Assembly: GCF_000003815.2 (NCBI RefSeq)
Contig: NC_049987.1
Coordinates: 12,546,778 to 12,610,777 of the forward strand
Reading direction: 5' to 3'
Source of the DNA: Branchiostoma floridae
Lineage: Eukaryota; Chordata; Leptocardii; Amphioxiformes; Branchiostomatidae
DNA: 64,000 nt
Each line of letters begins with the position of its first letter. The stretch's first letter is position 1. The translations under genes and the position numbers were made by a program. The notes beneath the pieces were generated by a model, which had not been told where the DNA came from, searched no databases, and saw nothing but the letters and a program-made list of their open reading frames with translations. This document shows positions 10,422-23,600 of this stretch, one piece after another.

Positions 10422-13400
10422 ATGGGCGGCGTCGGTTCCAAGAAAAATGCGTCCATGGCTGGATTTCCTTCCAGTGAAACTCCCGGCCTTCCCTCGGTGA
10501 GCATTTAGATCTAATTCGTGCCGTCTTCTTGAGATTCATACGGGGCAGGCTGTGGCGATGTTTGAAGCCTATGGAAAATGCAGTACATTTGTAAGTCGCA
10601 TGAACAACACAGATGACTGGATAATTTAACAGTGCACATTGTTTAATTGTTCAATGAATTTGCCCCCCTCCCCTTGACAACAAAAACAGACCTCCGCTTC
10701 ATCAAAAGAAGAAGAGACCGCTGCAATCCAAACATCCGCCGGTCAAGACGAGGGAACTTCTACTGATCCTTTGACCCGAAGTGACCCCCATCTGCAGTAC
10801 TGTTGGGTGTGTGGAGTCAGTGTTCCCAACAGCTTCAGCGCAGCCTATCAACACTGGATGGGCAAACGGCACAGACGTAGGCTCAGGTAAGCCTCAGTGG
10901 TGGTGGAAAAAATCCCTGCACATAATCCACTCTCCACCATATTTACACACTTTGGATTCAAAGTGTCTCGCTGCTCTGACAACGCTACGTATACACTATG
11001 GAGTTGGCGTGAAAGAGACAATCTTATTTTAAGTTTTCTGGTAATATCTGGTTGTTTCTTTTAACCAACTACGAGGGCGGTTCAAAAAGTAATGCTACTG
11101 CCACAATTATTAACTGTTTCAAGATCAAGAAGTGTCTTAAGTTTGATTTTTCTCAATAATAAAAAAGTCGGTTATGGACACTTTAAGCAGCTCACCACTA
11201 ATCCACCGCTAATTACGACCCTGACGACCTCACTTCACACCAGGAACGAAAAAATAATAAATGATTGTATTTACAAAATTAAAGTAGGTATGTGGCTGAC
11301 AGAGAAGTGCAACTTGATACATGTGCAATTTCAGTTTCTTACAATAGCTACAAGTGATTTAGAGACATTGTCAATTGCACGATAATTAACACTCTAATTT
11401 CTTCCGACGGGATAACAGGGGTGTGGTCATCTTGAAATCAACTAAGTCACTCATAAAGATTTTAACAACAAATTGAAATATGTCAATCTCAAGAGGATAT
11501 ATTCTTGTACCATTGTGCCAGATTTCAGCTCATTCGATGAAAACATGAGCCTGTTATAAATCCAGTGGCATTAATTTTTGAACCGCCCTCGTATATGCCA
11601 AGGATAACGTTTTTTTCATAAAACAATTTGTAGTAATGTAGTTGAGTCCTTTAATTTTGTCAACTGGAGCGAAATTCTGTGGTTGCAGTGGTTGAGGCTT
11701 TTATATACTATAGTCTATATGCAGAAAAAAAACTATCATCACCATCGTCATCAAAATAATGGTCACCGTTACATAGCAATGAGCCGGCCTACATAGCAGG
11801 CTCTCTGAGTCCTTTTCGTCTTTTTGTGTGCTGATAATACGCTTTTGAATGCCATTTCATTTTGTACTGGGTCGCTTGTATTATGAGCAAAAAAAGGCTC
11901 AAAGAGCGGGAAATATATCCGTCTGGAGAGGAGAGAACCAACAAACAACTGTGTGGTACCAGAAAAAGAAGCTCAATCACACCATTCATCTCGTCAATGA
12001 ATGAATGAACTTTATTGCTCAACCATCGCACAAGGTACAATGTATGGCAACCAATAACAACTACTAGCTATAACGTTACAGACGAAAGTACTACGAGGTT
12101 ACATACAGAACAACAAAATATTATCAATAACAATACAGTCATGATCTGTTCTCGCATTTGGCTTTCTTTAAGTATAAATAAATTTACCTACGTCAATAAA
12201 ACATGCACTTGAATCCCCATGATTCCAGAGAGCTGCAGGAAGATGAGGCTGGCTCTGATGACGTAGACGTTGCCATGGAAACCTACAGGTCAGCATCAGA
12301 CTCGAGCTTGGTCACCGGACGCCTCAGAGGAAGGAGATGGCGCAGAAACCAGGAGACTGAGAAACCAACAAACAAGGAGCGGACGCCTTCTCCGTGAGAA
12401 CACCATTGTTTAATTCAAAGTCGAGTCAATTCAATGTCAAAGACTTCTCGAAAAAATAAGCATATGGTATTCATAGTATACTTGACATCAACAGGTAACC
12501 GCCTGGGTAGTGTGGTTGGATCCAAGATGGGACCGGTCATTACAATGGAATAACAACGATTATGACGAGAAAATAACCCATATTCTGTTGCTTTCGTCAT
12601 GTTAATGTTGGAATTGATCACATTTGGCGTTTGAATGCGTACTCCAACCACCAACCATATGAACGCTTCATACGTCATAATCATGTGACTGTTAACATAT
12701 GATTCGACTACTTTGATACTGTCCTGTTCCAGAACAGGCTACTCTGACAGATCTAATAGAAGATGAGAAACATGCTACACTACGAATTTGACAAGCTAGT
12801 CCGGATCTATTCTGTGTAAAAGGTATTATAGCATAGCTGAAGTGTTAATTCAACACGATAAGACTCATATCATTAAGAGCATCGGTAATGATTGCGTTAT
12901 TGCACTTAGCAGACCCAGCACCAGAGGCAAACAGTCTTCCAAGAGCAAGAGAAAAGGCACCAAGAAAGGCAAACGGAAGTCGTCACAGCCTAGCAGTTCT
13001 TCTGAGTCTAAACGGCCGAGACTACAAAGTGACGATGCAGAATCTGACAGTGACCGTAAAGGTAGTGTACAAGATATAGATTTATGACCGGCCCTGGATT
13101 GCATACGGTGTCATATGGCATGGTTGGTTCCCATAACCACCGAATAAACCACCGAGTGAGCGAAAAGCCGTATTTTTTTCAGACCGCAGTACCTGACTTT
13201 AATTAAAGCTACAACCAAGAGTCGACCAATGCAAGACGAAAAGATGCCATCGTCCTATACTTGACCAATGACGACACACAGTTAAGTAATTGCTCTGATC
13301 TTGGTTGTGACTGACGCTGTGACTTACAGATTTCCGTAAAGACGTGGGACCCAACAGTTGCAGGAGCAGTTTCCCATCGCTCACGGACCTCTCGCAATTG

Positions 13401-14367
13401 GCTGGATCGAGTCACGTGACAGCCCCACCTCTCCCTCCAGATGACGTCACACACGTCATCTTCGTGGACTTGGACAACTGGAGTCACTTTTTCCAGAAAC
13501 TTCCTCACGAGCTACCGAGGTAACGTGAATTTTATGTTTAGAATCGTATTGGGTCAGTTTAATCATGGCTTATAACCTTTACTTATCACATCGTAATGGT
13601 TGGAGCAGAACTTTACATTAAACTTTACGTTGAGCCCAGTTTCGTCATCAGATGTGAGCCAATCATACAGTTTTTGTTGCAGCGGATCGTTCGTGTACGG
13701 ATTTGCAGGTGGATGCACCACCTGGCGGGAACCTAAGAACTGCAGTCCGCTGACCGCCCTTCAGCAGAACGGCTGTTTCTACATGCACCCGTCCTGCGGC
13801 AGGTGGAAAGACGCGGCGGATTTTGCCATCTGTGTGCACGTGAGTTACTGTCCAGTGTTCTCAGTTGACATGAGTCCTCTGTATTCACGTACAGGTCGCT
13901 ATCATTACGTACACTTTATTATCATCTATACATCTATGGTCTACTGAGATACTGAACTGTACAATGAAGACTGCAGACCACTCAGGAGACGTACCGATAA
14001 AATCTGGTCTTTACGGGCAGGTCGTCACCGTAGACAGGATTCTTATCCCTTGATTGTATCAACAAAAAATTTGACAAGGGGGCGACCTAAAAGTGGTAAC
14101 ACTTTCATTGGCCAGGTGGTCCTTACGTACTTACAGTACAGTACAGGTATGATTGTACCTTATTTTTGTTGCCCCTCACCCCAGGCCGGTAAGCTGGACG
14201 AAAGGCTACCCAAAGACGTCCCCTTCACCGTGCTGTCAGGCGACAAGGGTTTCTACGAGCTCGCACACCAGCTGCGCATGTCCAGCCGCAGGGCACACAT
14301 CGTTAATCCGCATGCGTACGACATGGACACGGTGCTTGGCTTGCTCAATAGTATCGGAGAAACTTGA
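10422..14367 (+). CDS. U1-type zinc finger plus PIN/NYN-like domain protein (ZNF451 C-terminus-like)
   Basis: Seven exons join in phase: 10422-10496, 10690-10886, 12229-12393, 12913-13061, 13330-13519, 13683-13839 and 14185-14367, giving 371 aa. The start ATG has G at -3 and +4, and an in-frame TAA lies 6 nt upstream. Residues 63-86 form a C-x2-C-x13-H-x5-H finger (C63, C66, H80, H86; CWVCG...GKRH) of the U1/matrin RNA- or dsRNA-binding type. Residues about 92-210 are low complexity and basic, with KSKRKGTKKGKRK, likely a nuclear signal. Residues about 236-371 form a PIN/NYN-like fold: VIFVDLDNW (D242, D244), DAADFAICVH (D302, D305) and VLSGDKGF (D331) place acidic residues as in metal-dependent RNases. 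The domain resembles the C-terminal PIN-like region of the SUMO ligase ZNF451 (recalled family knowledge), but no SUMO-ligase N-terminal part is seen. A nuclear RNA-binding or nuclease-like role is inferred. Confidence 0.72.
11072..11590. mobile_element. Non-autonomous mariner-type element in intron 2
   Basis: The ends are perfect or near-perfect inverted repeats: cgagggcggttcaaaaagtaatg at the left and cattaatttttgaaccgccctcg at the right. A TA dinucleotide flanks both sides (11070-11071 and 11591-11592). The cgagggcggttcaaaaagt terminus is typical of mariner-family transposons. The 519-bp interior has no transposase frame. It sits in the intron between the zinc-finger exon and the next exon of the surrounding gene. 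Confidence 0.75.
11785..11915. repeat. Dispersed repeat, second copy of the 5896 element
   Basis: It contains 'acatagcaggctctctgag' then 'ttgtactgggtcgcttgtat' and 'tattatgagc', matching the order in the copy at 5896. It lies in an intron of the zinc-finger/PIN gene. Confidence 0.45.
11990..12110 (-). mobile_element. Probable LINE 3'-end fragment
   Basis: On the minus strand the sequence reads 'gtaccttgtgcgatggttga', then 'gcaataaagttcattcatt'. An AATAAA directly followed by an ATTC microsatellite is the usual end of CR1/L2-like LINEs in invertebrates. A related 'ctttattcattcattca' tail lies at about 32356-32375. Only the 3' end is visible. Confidence 0.4.
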
Positions 14368-16461
14368 TCTGCAGTACTGTTCTGTGTCGACTAGTGGCGT
14401 CTTTACCATATGTACAAGGGTAATGAGAAACACTAAAACGTATCTGTCATGTTTGTAGTCAAATCAATTTGAGCATTCCCGAAGCTTTTCAGTGTGGGTT
14501 TACTTGAGGCCAATCCACATGAGAAACTACGTATCATAAAATGGAATATCTCGATAAAGAATTGCTTTCTCTCTATCAATGGTACCATTGTCTTAGTCTT
14601 ACATTCACCGCACAAAGTTGAACATTGTTGTTCTTGTTGATCTCACTTGTAATAAGAAGTGGTTGAATGATTGCTGTGGCACTTGGCTGTTTATATGAGT
14701 GGAAAATCTAGCCGAAACTGGCTGCTAGAATCTACTTCAACGAAACCCAATTATTTGTAGGCGGATTAACTCCACTAAATTATCACACGGAATTTAAGGG
14801 TCAAAGCCGCTTGTAAACGCACAACAATCCCAATTTTACAATCTGCAACATTCTCCCTGGCGGACTTAAAAGCTCCGTAGAAGCTTTCTAACAAAAGGGG
14901 AAATGAGACTTTTCAATTCTTACTTCCGCGAGTTGCCTTTTTTCACACGCGTATTGTGTAGGCGTCCCGCACTTTCACAAGGTCTTAACGTTATATGTAC
15001 CACGTATACGTAAATCTTCGAATATTCTGGGGGGCTTTGGTTGGAGCAACTTTCGGTTGATCCCGTTAACGTTTCCTAGGGATTAAATGGGTTCAAGTGG
15101 TGGCTAAACGTCCGTCTAATTCCCCTCCAACAATCGTTATTAAGACAGGATGACCCTATCGTTCAAATTAAAAATAATGCAACATCATAAAACGAAAACG
15201 GCTTGAGACAAGCATTAGAAAGCCAAGAACATATGAAATTCACTTCCAAAACCTATTTGAGTAGATAACCTTTCCTGCATACCAGAAGTTTTTGGCTTTC
15301 CCAGAAATTTTGGTGGCATAATCCTGACTGTAACAGCTGGAAGATGACGTCATACGTCACTAGGCCCTGAGACCGATGTTGGGGACATTCCGGCAGACCG
15401 CTGTGAAATCGACATCCTTTCTACCGGCTTTTATTACATCCGATAAGCTATATTTTCACCGATGTTGATTGGTGATAGTTTAACCAAGCGGTTATATATT
15501 CTGCCAGCATGGAGTAATTTATATGTAACACAGGGAAACAGCCTCCATAGATCTAACAGCTTCCTTCCAAATTTGAATTTATGCCGCCTTAGCGAAGGTA
15601 AGGTAAGGTATGCGCTTTCTGTGTGATCTGGAAGAAAATTATACACATACATACACGTTCCGTGTTCGAGGAGGTGCCTCGAGCACGTAATTCAGCTTCA
15701 TTACTAAAACAAATTGGGTACCTACTGGCTGCAAATAATACACCAGATGTATTATCATTATTATTATTATACTTACATACGGGTAGTATTGCACGTACTT
15801 TTACCAAGGAGGTTTTCCCTATACGCCCCTTGCTTTTACCAAGAAGTTATGACATCTTCTTGTTCCTATGAGTAACTCTACTGGTCCGCTACATACATAC
15901 ATGTTACAGTCATGTTGACTGCGCTTCCCTCCCCACGTTGCCCGGGCAACCGCAGACGACGCTAATTTATTTACGGTGTCAATGGAGGGAAAACAAATCA
16001 AATTGCCGTGAGACAGGGGCGACTATACACGGGACAGCGGGAACACTTTGTTCCTGGATTCCGAAGGGAGGCCCCAGAAATGTTTTCTCGTTCTAACCAA
16101 AGAAATACATGTGTATCCATTTGAGTAAACGCCTAGGGCTTAAAAGGGGTTTTAAGGCGGAAAGGGAGCGTACAAAGAAACGTGAAATAAAATGAATTGA
16201 GGATGACACAACGACATTTCAAGACACCCTTGTACAAAAAAAAATGGAAGATATCCGCCTTGTATAAAAAGGAAAACATACATACATTTCCTTTCTTCGT
16301 TAAAGCGTGTGGTAAACTGCAAAATGAACTACTTTCATCAAAATAAATTGAGAAAGTTGCGCTGTCGTCCGTCTTCCAATCTTCTTTCCTTTTTTCAATC
16401 ATAGCACATCTTCATTTTCAACTTTACCCCTTTATGTGTTTCTTTTAAAATCGCAACCCCC

Positions 16462-16746
16462 ATGCACACCCTCTGGAGGCCTCCCAGTGTGTCCCAGGCG
16501 GTTTCGTTCATACCGGAGCGAGCAGGCAGTGTACGGGACCTCCCTGTCTCTCCAGCCGTAACCCGGCTTCCTGTGTCACCTGGAGACCATGAGTACACAC
16601 CTAACACTCCCCCATCACCAGCTTCTGCAGCAGATAAGGACTCTAACATCAGTCAGGACTCATGGGGACAGGAGACTAGGAACCAGTCGTCTGGAGGACC
16701 GCTAGAAACAGTCGCAGCGTCTTGCTGCTGTGTTGACCTACTTTAG
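16462..16746 (+). CDS. Weak terminal-exon candidate, Pro/Ser-rich
   Basis: A 94-codon open frame is locally GC-rich compared with its surroundings. It contains a Pro/Ser/Thr-rich segment (SPGDHEYTPNTPPSPAS) and ends CCCVDLL. An acceptor-like tgtcccag precedes codon 13 at about 16498, so it might be a last exon. No neighbouring exon could be joined and the opposite strand is also open, so this may be chance. No family is recognised. Confidence 0.2.
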   Translation: MHTLWRPPSVSQAVSFIPERAGSVRDLPVSPAVTRLPVSPGDHEYTPNTPPSPASAADKDSNISQDSWGQETRNQSSGGPLETVAASCCCVDLL

Positions 16747-18417
16747 GATTCCTCTCCATCCAACACGACTACTTGTGTACGGGTGTTGAGCACTTCGGTC
16801 AACATAGGAGAGCGAACTTGACCGTGAACTGGACTTAGGAAGGCCATCTTCAACCACAAACCGACACGGAAAGACTGAACACCAAGGAAGTTAGGAGTTG
16901 TGTTGACTGAAGGTTTGTGTTGAGCGACAAATCTGTACGTGTATGTACAACCGGCAACTAGCGTCAGCTCATTGTATGAACATCTGTTCGCGGAAATATT
17001 TTACACCGGTAACGTTACCAAGCGGCATGGACGATTTAGACTAAGGTGTTAGAAGACGACAAAATTGTACCGTTTTTTATGAGCATATTCAGGTCCATGT
17101 CACAGTAAGACAATTCAAAGGGGGCTTCATTGTTCTAGATCGGACACAATTTTGACGGTGCCATGAAATAAGCACGTTCAAAACGTTGTGCTATGATAGC
17201 TACTGTCGTCGCTGTCAAGTATACATGTAGGACGGAAGAGTACATGGACTTGAGATTGCAAGGCTCATAAGGTAAGTTACTTTAAAGATATTCTTTCATG
17301 ATTATCGTCATATATCGACGCAAATGATTTGTTTGCTCTTACTCCAAGCGTGTTTGCAAAATAATGCGTACATAATACATGCGTATAAGTGGTTGATATA
17401 ACCTAGATCTTTCACTTCATAAAGAAGAATGAAAAATCGTTCTTTTGATTGTGTCATGGTAAAATTGATCGTTACAACGCCGTCCTCAAAACCAGTTTCT
17501 TTCGACATTTTAGGGATTTTAAAATTAAGGCGCACATAGGAAAGAGACATAAACCAAAGCCAAGGCGTATTTAACCGATGCTTGATAGCAGCCCGATAGA
17601 ACACCTGTACCCTACATGAGAGTGTGCACTATTCTCCGAAAATGGCAAAATCTCGCGAGAATTGAGTGTGGGAGTTGTATTTGAATTGTATCTGAGACTT
17701 CTGAGACCTTGGTGATTGGTGATTGGGTACCTGTTTTTCTTTTTCTCTCCCCAAATATCACCTGACTACGTATGTCAGAAACATCACTCATGATGAGTCT
17801 GGAGAAGAATGAAGATGTTACAGAAAGGCTACACCACCAAATGTTCACACTTCAAATTTGCTTTTAGCAAACAAGCGAACGATATGATCAACTACATTAT
17901 CCTTGATACGATGAAGGACTTGATGGCGGTTATAAAATGGCGGACTGTTTGATGTCTTCGTAAATTAAGGAGTCGATGACGTAAAAAACAAAGCTATTAA
18001 CAACCGCTGTTTGTTCGAAAACATCACTACTAAAGGGGGCATTGTTAACGTGCTCAATTCCTCTCACTGAGTCAAGTACACCATTCTCAAGGACTATATG
18101 ACTTGTCGGCTTGATATAGATTTTTCTACTAGATTCTTAACTTGAAAGAAATACTAAGCTTGTTTAACTATACTTTTATCGAGAGCAGTTGCCAAAATCC
18201 ACCAAAGAAAAGCCAAAGATCTGGTGCGTTCTACATCTACATAGGTGAAACACCTGTGAGATTTGGCGGGAAACAAAGCAGCCTTGTCCCTTCGTTCCCG
18301 CGGTTATCGTCCAATTTTCCGGTGGTTGGACGAATTAGAGGTTTGTTTCTTAGGTTATGCCAAGTGGCAGCCATTTGTGTCATTCAATATGGACGTTTCA
18401 CAAACCCGCCAAAACCT

Positions 18418-18589
18418 TACTCCCCAAGCAGAGGTTAGGCTCCGACTGTTTTTCTAAGTTTCTTTTAGGCGTTTTTACTATTTTGTACCGTTATTCATAT
18501 CTCGTGGCCTAGGTACAAAATAAAAATAAAAAAATCCGATAAAACACCTAAAAGAAATGTCAAAAACCTAACCTCTGCTTGGAGAGTAC
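18418..18589. mobile_element. Foldback element with ccaagcagaggtt terminal repeats
   Basis: The left end (tactccccaagcagaggtt) and right end (aacctctgcttggagagta) are inverted repeats. Inside them a second complementary pair (about 18451-18489 against 18512-18566) lets nearly the whole 172 bp fold into a hairpin with a loop of about 22 nt. There is no coding capacity. A solo copy of the same terminal repeat lies at 59084-59102. Confidence 0.6.
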
Positions 18590-20286
18590 CCAAACCTCTG
18601 ATTGACAAGCATGCATGCATACCAAGTGTATACAACTGTACCTGTGCACACAATATTAATATTCTAAAAATGAAAGCGCGCCTTGGGTGATAGTGTCTCA
18701 GACAAAACATCCCGCCCAATGCGCCTGACCCTCCCTCTGAAGTGTCATCTTTATTCCGGTGGTGAGAAATATTTCAGAGCAAAAATCATAACATCAGCAC
18801 AGGTGAAACAACATCATCGTGCCTTGTTTGTGTCAGCATTTCCACTTGACACCCGGGGGCGGTACGTTAATCATACTGAAAGCACTGCACCTGCTGAAAC
18901 GGCCGTATGTAAGTTGCTGTGTAACCAAGTCAACACCTATTGAAAAAGATTTAGAATTGACAGTAACATACGCTCTGTGCAGAATAATTCGACAGAGCTC
19001 TTTTGACTTGTACTATCGACGAATTAATTAATGGTTCATCCAACCTGTCATATGAAATTTATTGAAAAATGGACGTTCCCTTTATTAGGCTCCACTTGTG
19101 CAGTTGCTTTGTTATGTCTCTATAGCTATATAATTTCATAATTATCGATAAAGCTGTCTTCTGTTCCCCAGACTCGTGTTGCGGCTGCCTGTCAACCTAA
19201 GTTTATTTATCCCGCACGACAAAACCTATTACACCATAATTACGCCCTACCAAACAAGCACAGAAGTCGCGTGAAGTGTTTACCGACCGCAAGGCAAATT
19301 GGTCGGTGCGATCCCTGGCTATCACAAGCACCGAGTCAACTAAAGTAGTAATGTCTCTGGTAGCACTACATGTGAAAAACAAAAGGATATGTAAATTTTA
19401 TTAGATAGCACTTTAATAGCACGGGTAGTTTGCAAGTCTCATTTTTCTTCTGCACCTTTTGGTTTGACGATTGGTGTGATTTCCTTACCAATAAAAGCAT
19501 TACAGCATCACTGCAATAAGAAAATGTCAGCAAAAATGGTAATGTCAAAGTGTGCTGGCGAATCAGCAAGCTTCTAGATAGGCAAGTAGGTAAGTTCGGC
19601 ATAATACGTAGTCTTGCGTACTCACCGATATCCTCGCCCACTCCAATTTTGCCTCCAGCAAGTCTATTACAAGCTAAAACGCACACTGTCAGAAAGCCGC
19701 TGTCGGTGTCGTTCTAAAGTTAATCCTCCTTCATTACCTACCAGCTCAACTTTCACATCTCCGGACTATAAGAGGGCCATTAGCTGTTAGACGTGGGAAC
19801 GGAATGCAAGTACATGTTGAAGACAGTGGCCCCCACTCATAAATGTGGGATCATAAGGTCCACCAGAAGACGGGTGAAAAGGATATACAAGGCTCCTAAC
19901 TTTGAAAAAAAAATGCAACAGCAAAATTCTGCATGTGATAAAAGAGTTTCACCTATGATTTGTATTTCACACACAGAGAGAGAGAGAGAGACAGACACAA
20001 ATGGGGGAGAAACACACACACTAACACAAACAAAAACACAGCCAAACAAACACAAACAAATACATGTATTCTTTACAGACCTTCCTTTTTACTCTTTATC
20101 TATCAGTTTCTGAAACACAGATATTTTGAAAGCATGTCGTAGGTAACGAGTTAAATACTGAATGAAGTAATGAGCCCATCAGCCGATGGCCAGGCGTAAT
20201 GAAGTTATGAATGGATGTTGACTGCCGGGCGACCAATCCCCGTGGTATAAATCACCATGGTGACGGGAGCACACGGCACCGGCCGC

Positions 20287-20294
20287 TATAAATA
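20287..20294 (+). promoter_or_regulatory. TATA box candidate for the HUNK-like gene
   Basis: A canonical tataaata lies in a GC-rich context (cggccgc just upstream) about 370 bp before the HUNK start codon, so transcription would start near 20315-20325. No other gene on this strand begins nearby. It is predicted from sequence only. Confidence 0.35.
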
Positions 20295-20666
20295 GGTGTT
20301 TATGTTCGGCTAACAGCGAAGGTGCTGGAATATGAGCCTGTTTAACGCCAGGCATCGCGGCCGTGCGAATGTGCTTACGGTACATGACGTGTTTTCCGTT
20401 TGTCGTTTTGCTTATACAGGTGACAACGAGACGTTTGGATAAACAGCGAACTACACGTGCCGGTCTCATCTGTAACATCGGGCCTACAACGTTAGTGGAT
20501 TACCTAGTTACTTCTTAACTAGGGTTGGATTCACACGTGAGGGATTTAAACTGACGTCAATGCAGGCAGTTGAAATCTTCGTGCGTCGAAGTAAGATCTT
20601 TGACGAGCTAACAAATTGACACCCACACGGTTTTCTTCGCTGTCTGCAGAAATACCTGCGTCAAGT

Positions 20667-23600
20667 ATGCCGGAGAGAAGTACCCTCGGCACTCGGTTTC
20701 CGACGGTGAGCGGGAGCGGGGGGTCGCCGGTGTCGTCTACGGGCGGGGAGGCACGTCTGCCCGCTTGTGTGGCCACGGTGCCCTCGGGTCTAACGGAGTC
20801 GTACCCTCATTCGAAAAGAGTTGGATCGTACCTGATCGGCAGAACTCTAGGGGAAGGTTCATTTGCCAAGGTGAGGGAAGGACTACATGCCGTCACCGGA
20901 GAAAAGGTAAGAATTGTCTACGTCTTGAATATCTGACCGCCTTCGCCACTATCAGCGATATTTTCTATTGAAATGACTGTAAACCAAACCAAACCAAACC
21001 GAACGAAAAATTACACTAAGGTGTCGTTTATTTCGGTGAAAAACTAGATGGACATCTGCTAGTGAATGCAATCTATTCCTTCATGATTTTCGGAATAACA
21101 TCCAGTGGGATTTCCAGCGCGCACTGCTTCAGGGCCGAGGAGAATCGATTCTGAACAAATCAAACTCTTCAAATTAGATATGAATTTTGTCACTTTTTCC
21201 ACTGTCTTTGAGCAGTTGTCTCTTATAGGGATCTAATACTACTAGTATGTTTTTGATTGACAGGTGGCTATCAAGGTGATTGACAAAAAGACCGCACGAG
21301 AAGACGCCTACATCTCCCGGAACCTGCGGAGGGAGGGGCGACTCATGCAGCTTCTCCGCCATCCTAACATCGTACAGGTGCGCTGATTGGATAATCTCTT
21401 TGTATCCTTAATTCTAATTGGCCAACGGGAAATATGGTTAGATTAAGTCTGATCAAGATGATGTTTTTCTGGTCGATGTTTTACTAAGATGAAGACATGT
21501 CCATTTATGAACCACAGGAAGGCGTTAACTTTGACAGAACCTTGTGCCCGAGTGGTCAGTCTCCGTGTGGGCGGTACACACGCAGAGCGGTACTTGTACC
21601 ACTTGACGTGTCAAATGAAGTGGTAATGATAAAAGAGACTTCAGTGGGATGAAACCATTATATCCTTAATTTGTCCCTAATGGTCCTTATGCTTCAGATT
21701 TATAACTCCTCATGTATCTGGTGTAGTTTATGATAGTTTAACCCCGTATCTGACCACAACAAAGCTATTTCTGGAAATCCCATAGTAAGCAGATTCCAGA
21801 AACATCTGCCATACAATCTGAACAAACTGCTTAGTAAGCAGGTTGTATAACATGCTCACACCTGGATTTTGGACACCTGTCGACAGTTGGATAAAATTGC
21901 AAACGAATTCGTTTGCTTCCATGCACTTTGCTTCTTTTTCCTTCTTACTTCACAATCTTGGTCTCATTCGTGAAAAAACAACAATAATCCCGTTTTCTTT
22001 GCCATTTAGACTCAGTGTGTCTGTCGACTATGACAAATGTAGAATTATCCTTGTTGTCGTTTGCTTCTTTTCGACCTGGGTACCACCCTACCTATACAGT
22101 TTCCGTGATCAAGTGATAAGAGAGAGCCAGTATTAATACTACAGAGGATGGTACCTAGGGAAGTCGCTTCCAACTCAGGGACGTAAAACTTCACTATGTT
22201 CAAAAAGACATGATTTTGAGAAATGGAATTTATAGACATACACACTCTTTCCCAAGTCTCTCCCTCACCATCCCTTGTCCCTTACCACGTGCAGCTTCTT
22301 GAGATCCTGGAGACGGAGAACTCGTACTACCTGGTGCTGGAGCTGTGTGAGGGAGGGGACCTGATGGAGCACATCTGTAAGAAACACCGGCTGGAGGAGG
22401 CGGAGGCCAGGCGGTACCTGCGGCAGGTGGTGTCAGCTGTACAGCACCTGCACGATGCGGGGATCATACACAGGTAAGGGAGGGAAGAAGGGAGGGGAAC
22501 AGGGAGGATGGATAGAGTGAATGGAAATGTATAGAGGTAAAAAAAACTACTTGCACCAGATGATGCAATGACTGGCGCCCATCTCCGTTTCAAGAAACCT
22601 AGTCCACCGATAGTGTTGTCAACTACCTTGTTTTTCCCCAAATCCCGAGTGCTTAACAGGCAAAGTAGCATAGAACATTTGAAAGTCTTAAGTATGACTC
22701 AGCCTGAATCGAACTCACCACCTACAATGCAAGACCATTGGCCATTGCACCGGTCCTATTTTATGCTGTGTGTTCCATGAAAAAGGAAATGATGTATATC
22801 TACGGTACTTGATCTTTTGTTACAGGGACTTGAAGGTGGAGAATCTCCTGTTGGACGAAAACATGAACGTCAAACTCATCGGTAAGGGACGTCATTGTTT
22901 AAATCCGATACTTGTGCGTAGGTGTGTCATAGCTTGACATTTTTGTTTGATTGTAACTATGGATACCAAACGTTTGGTCATTCTAGTTCTTCGGTTGACC
23001 TTGCGTATGTAAGATGTCCCGTGACTATGCGTTCGGTTGTCATACATTGGTATGACCAAACTAGGCTATTATGAAACCTAGAACATATCTCTCCTTATAT
23101 GGCGCGGTAACATTCGTCGAAGGTCGATGTACGATTTTGATGATCATGTAGTAACATTTTCAAGCAGGTTGACTAAACCAACCACCAACAAGGATCAAAG
23201 ACCACATTTTCAAGACAATACGAAGGCAGATGGCCTTTGTAGGACACCTGTACATCTATCGCAAGAATACTCTAAGAATACTATGTACGACGATTGTATG
23301 AGTTAATGACGAATCTGACCGGGGTTTTAGGGACGAAGATTTATAGAGGTTCTAGACTCTAGTATTCTTGTGTAAGCTTTGCTCCTATATGATATAGCAA
23401 CTTGTGCCTGTCCAGACCAACTCAGTAGCCTCCACATGCCTTCCTACGGGGGTGCGGGGATCGTAGAATTCGGTAAAAAATCGGGAAATTCGTTTCTCAT
23501 GAGCGGCTGACGTCGACCAACTCCTCTGGTAGCAAAACTCCCCTGGCAAATTATTCTCCATATATTATATGATAGCCAGCGTAGTCAGTCTGGTAGAGAC

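Larger units (their letters stand above)
14368..20286. other. Long intergenic region
   Basis: Between the zinc-finger/PIN gene and the HUNK promoter no well-supported exon was found apart from the weak frame at 16462-16746. It holds a foldback element (18418-18589) and a GA microsatellite (about 19975-19992). The rest shows only short frames broken by stops. Confidence 0.45.
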
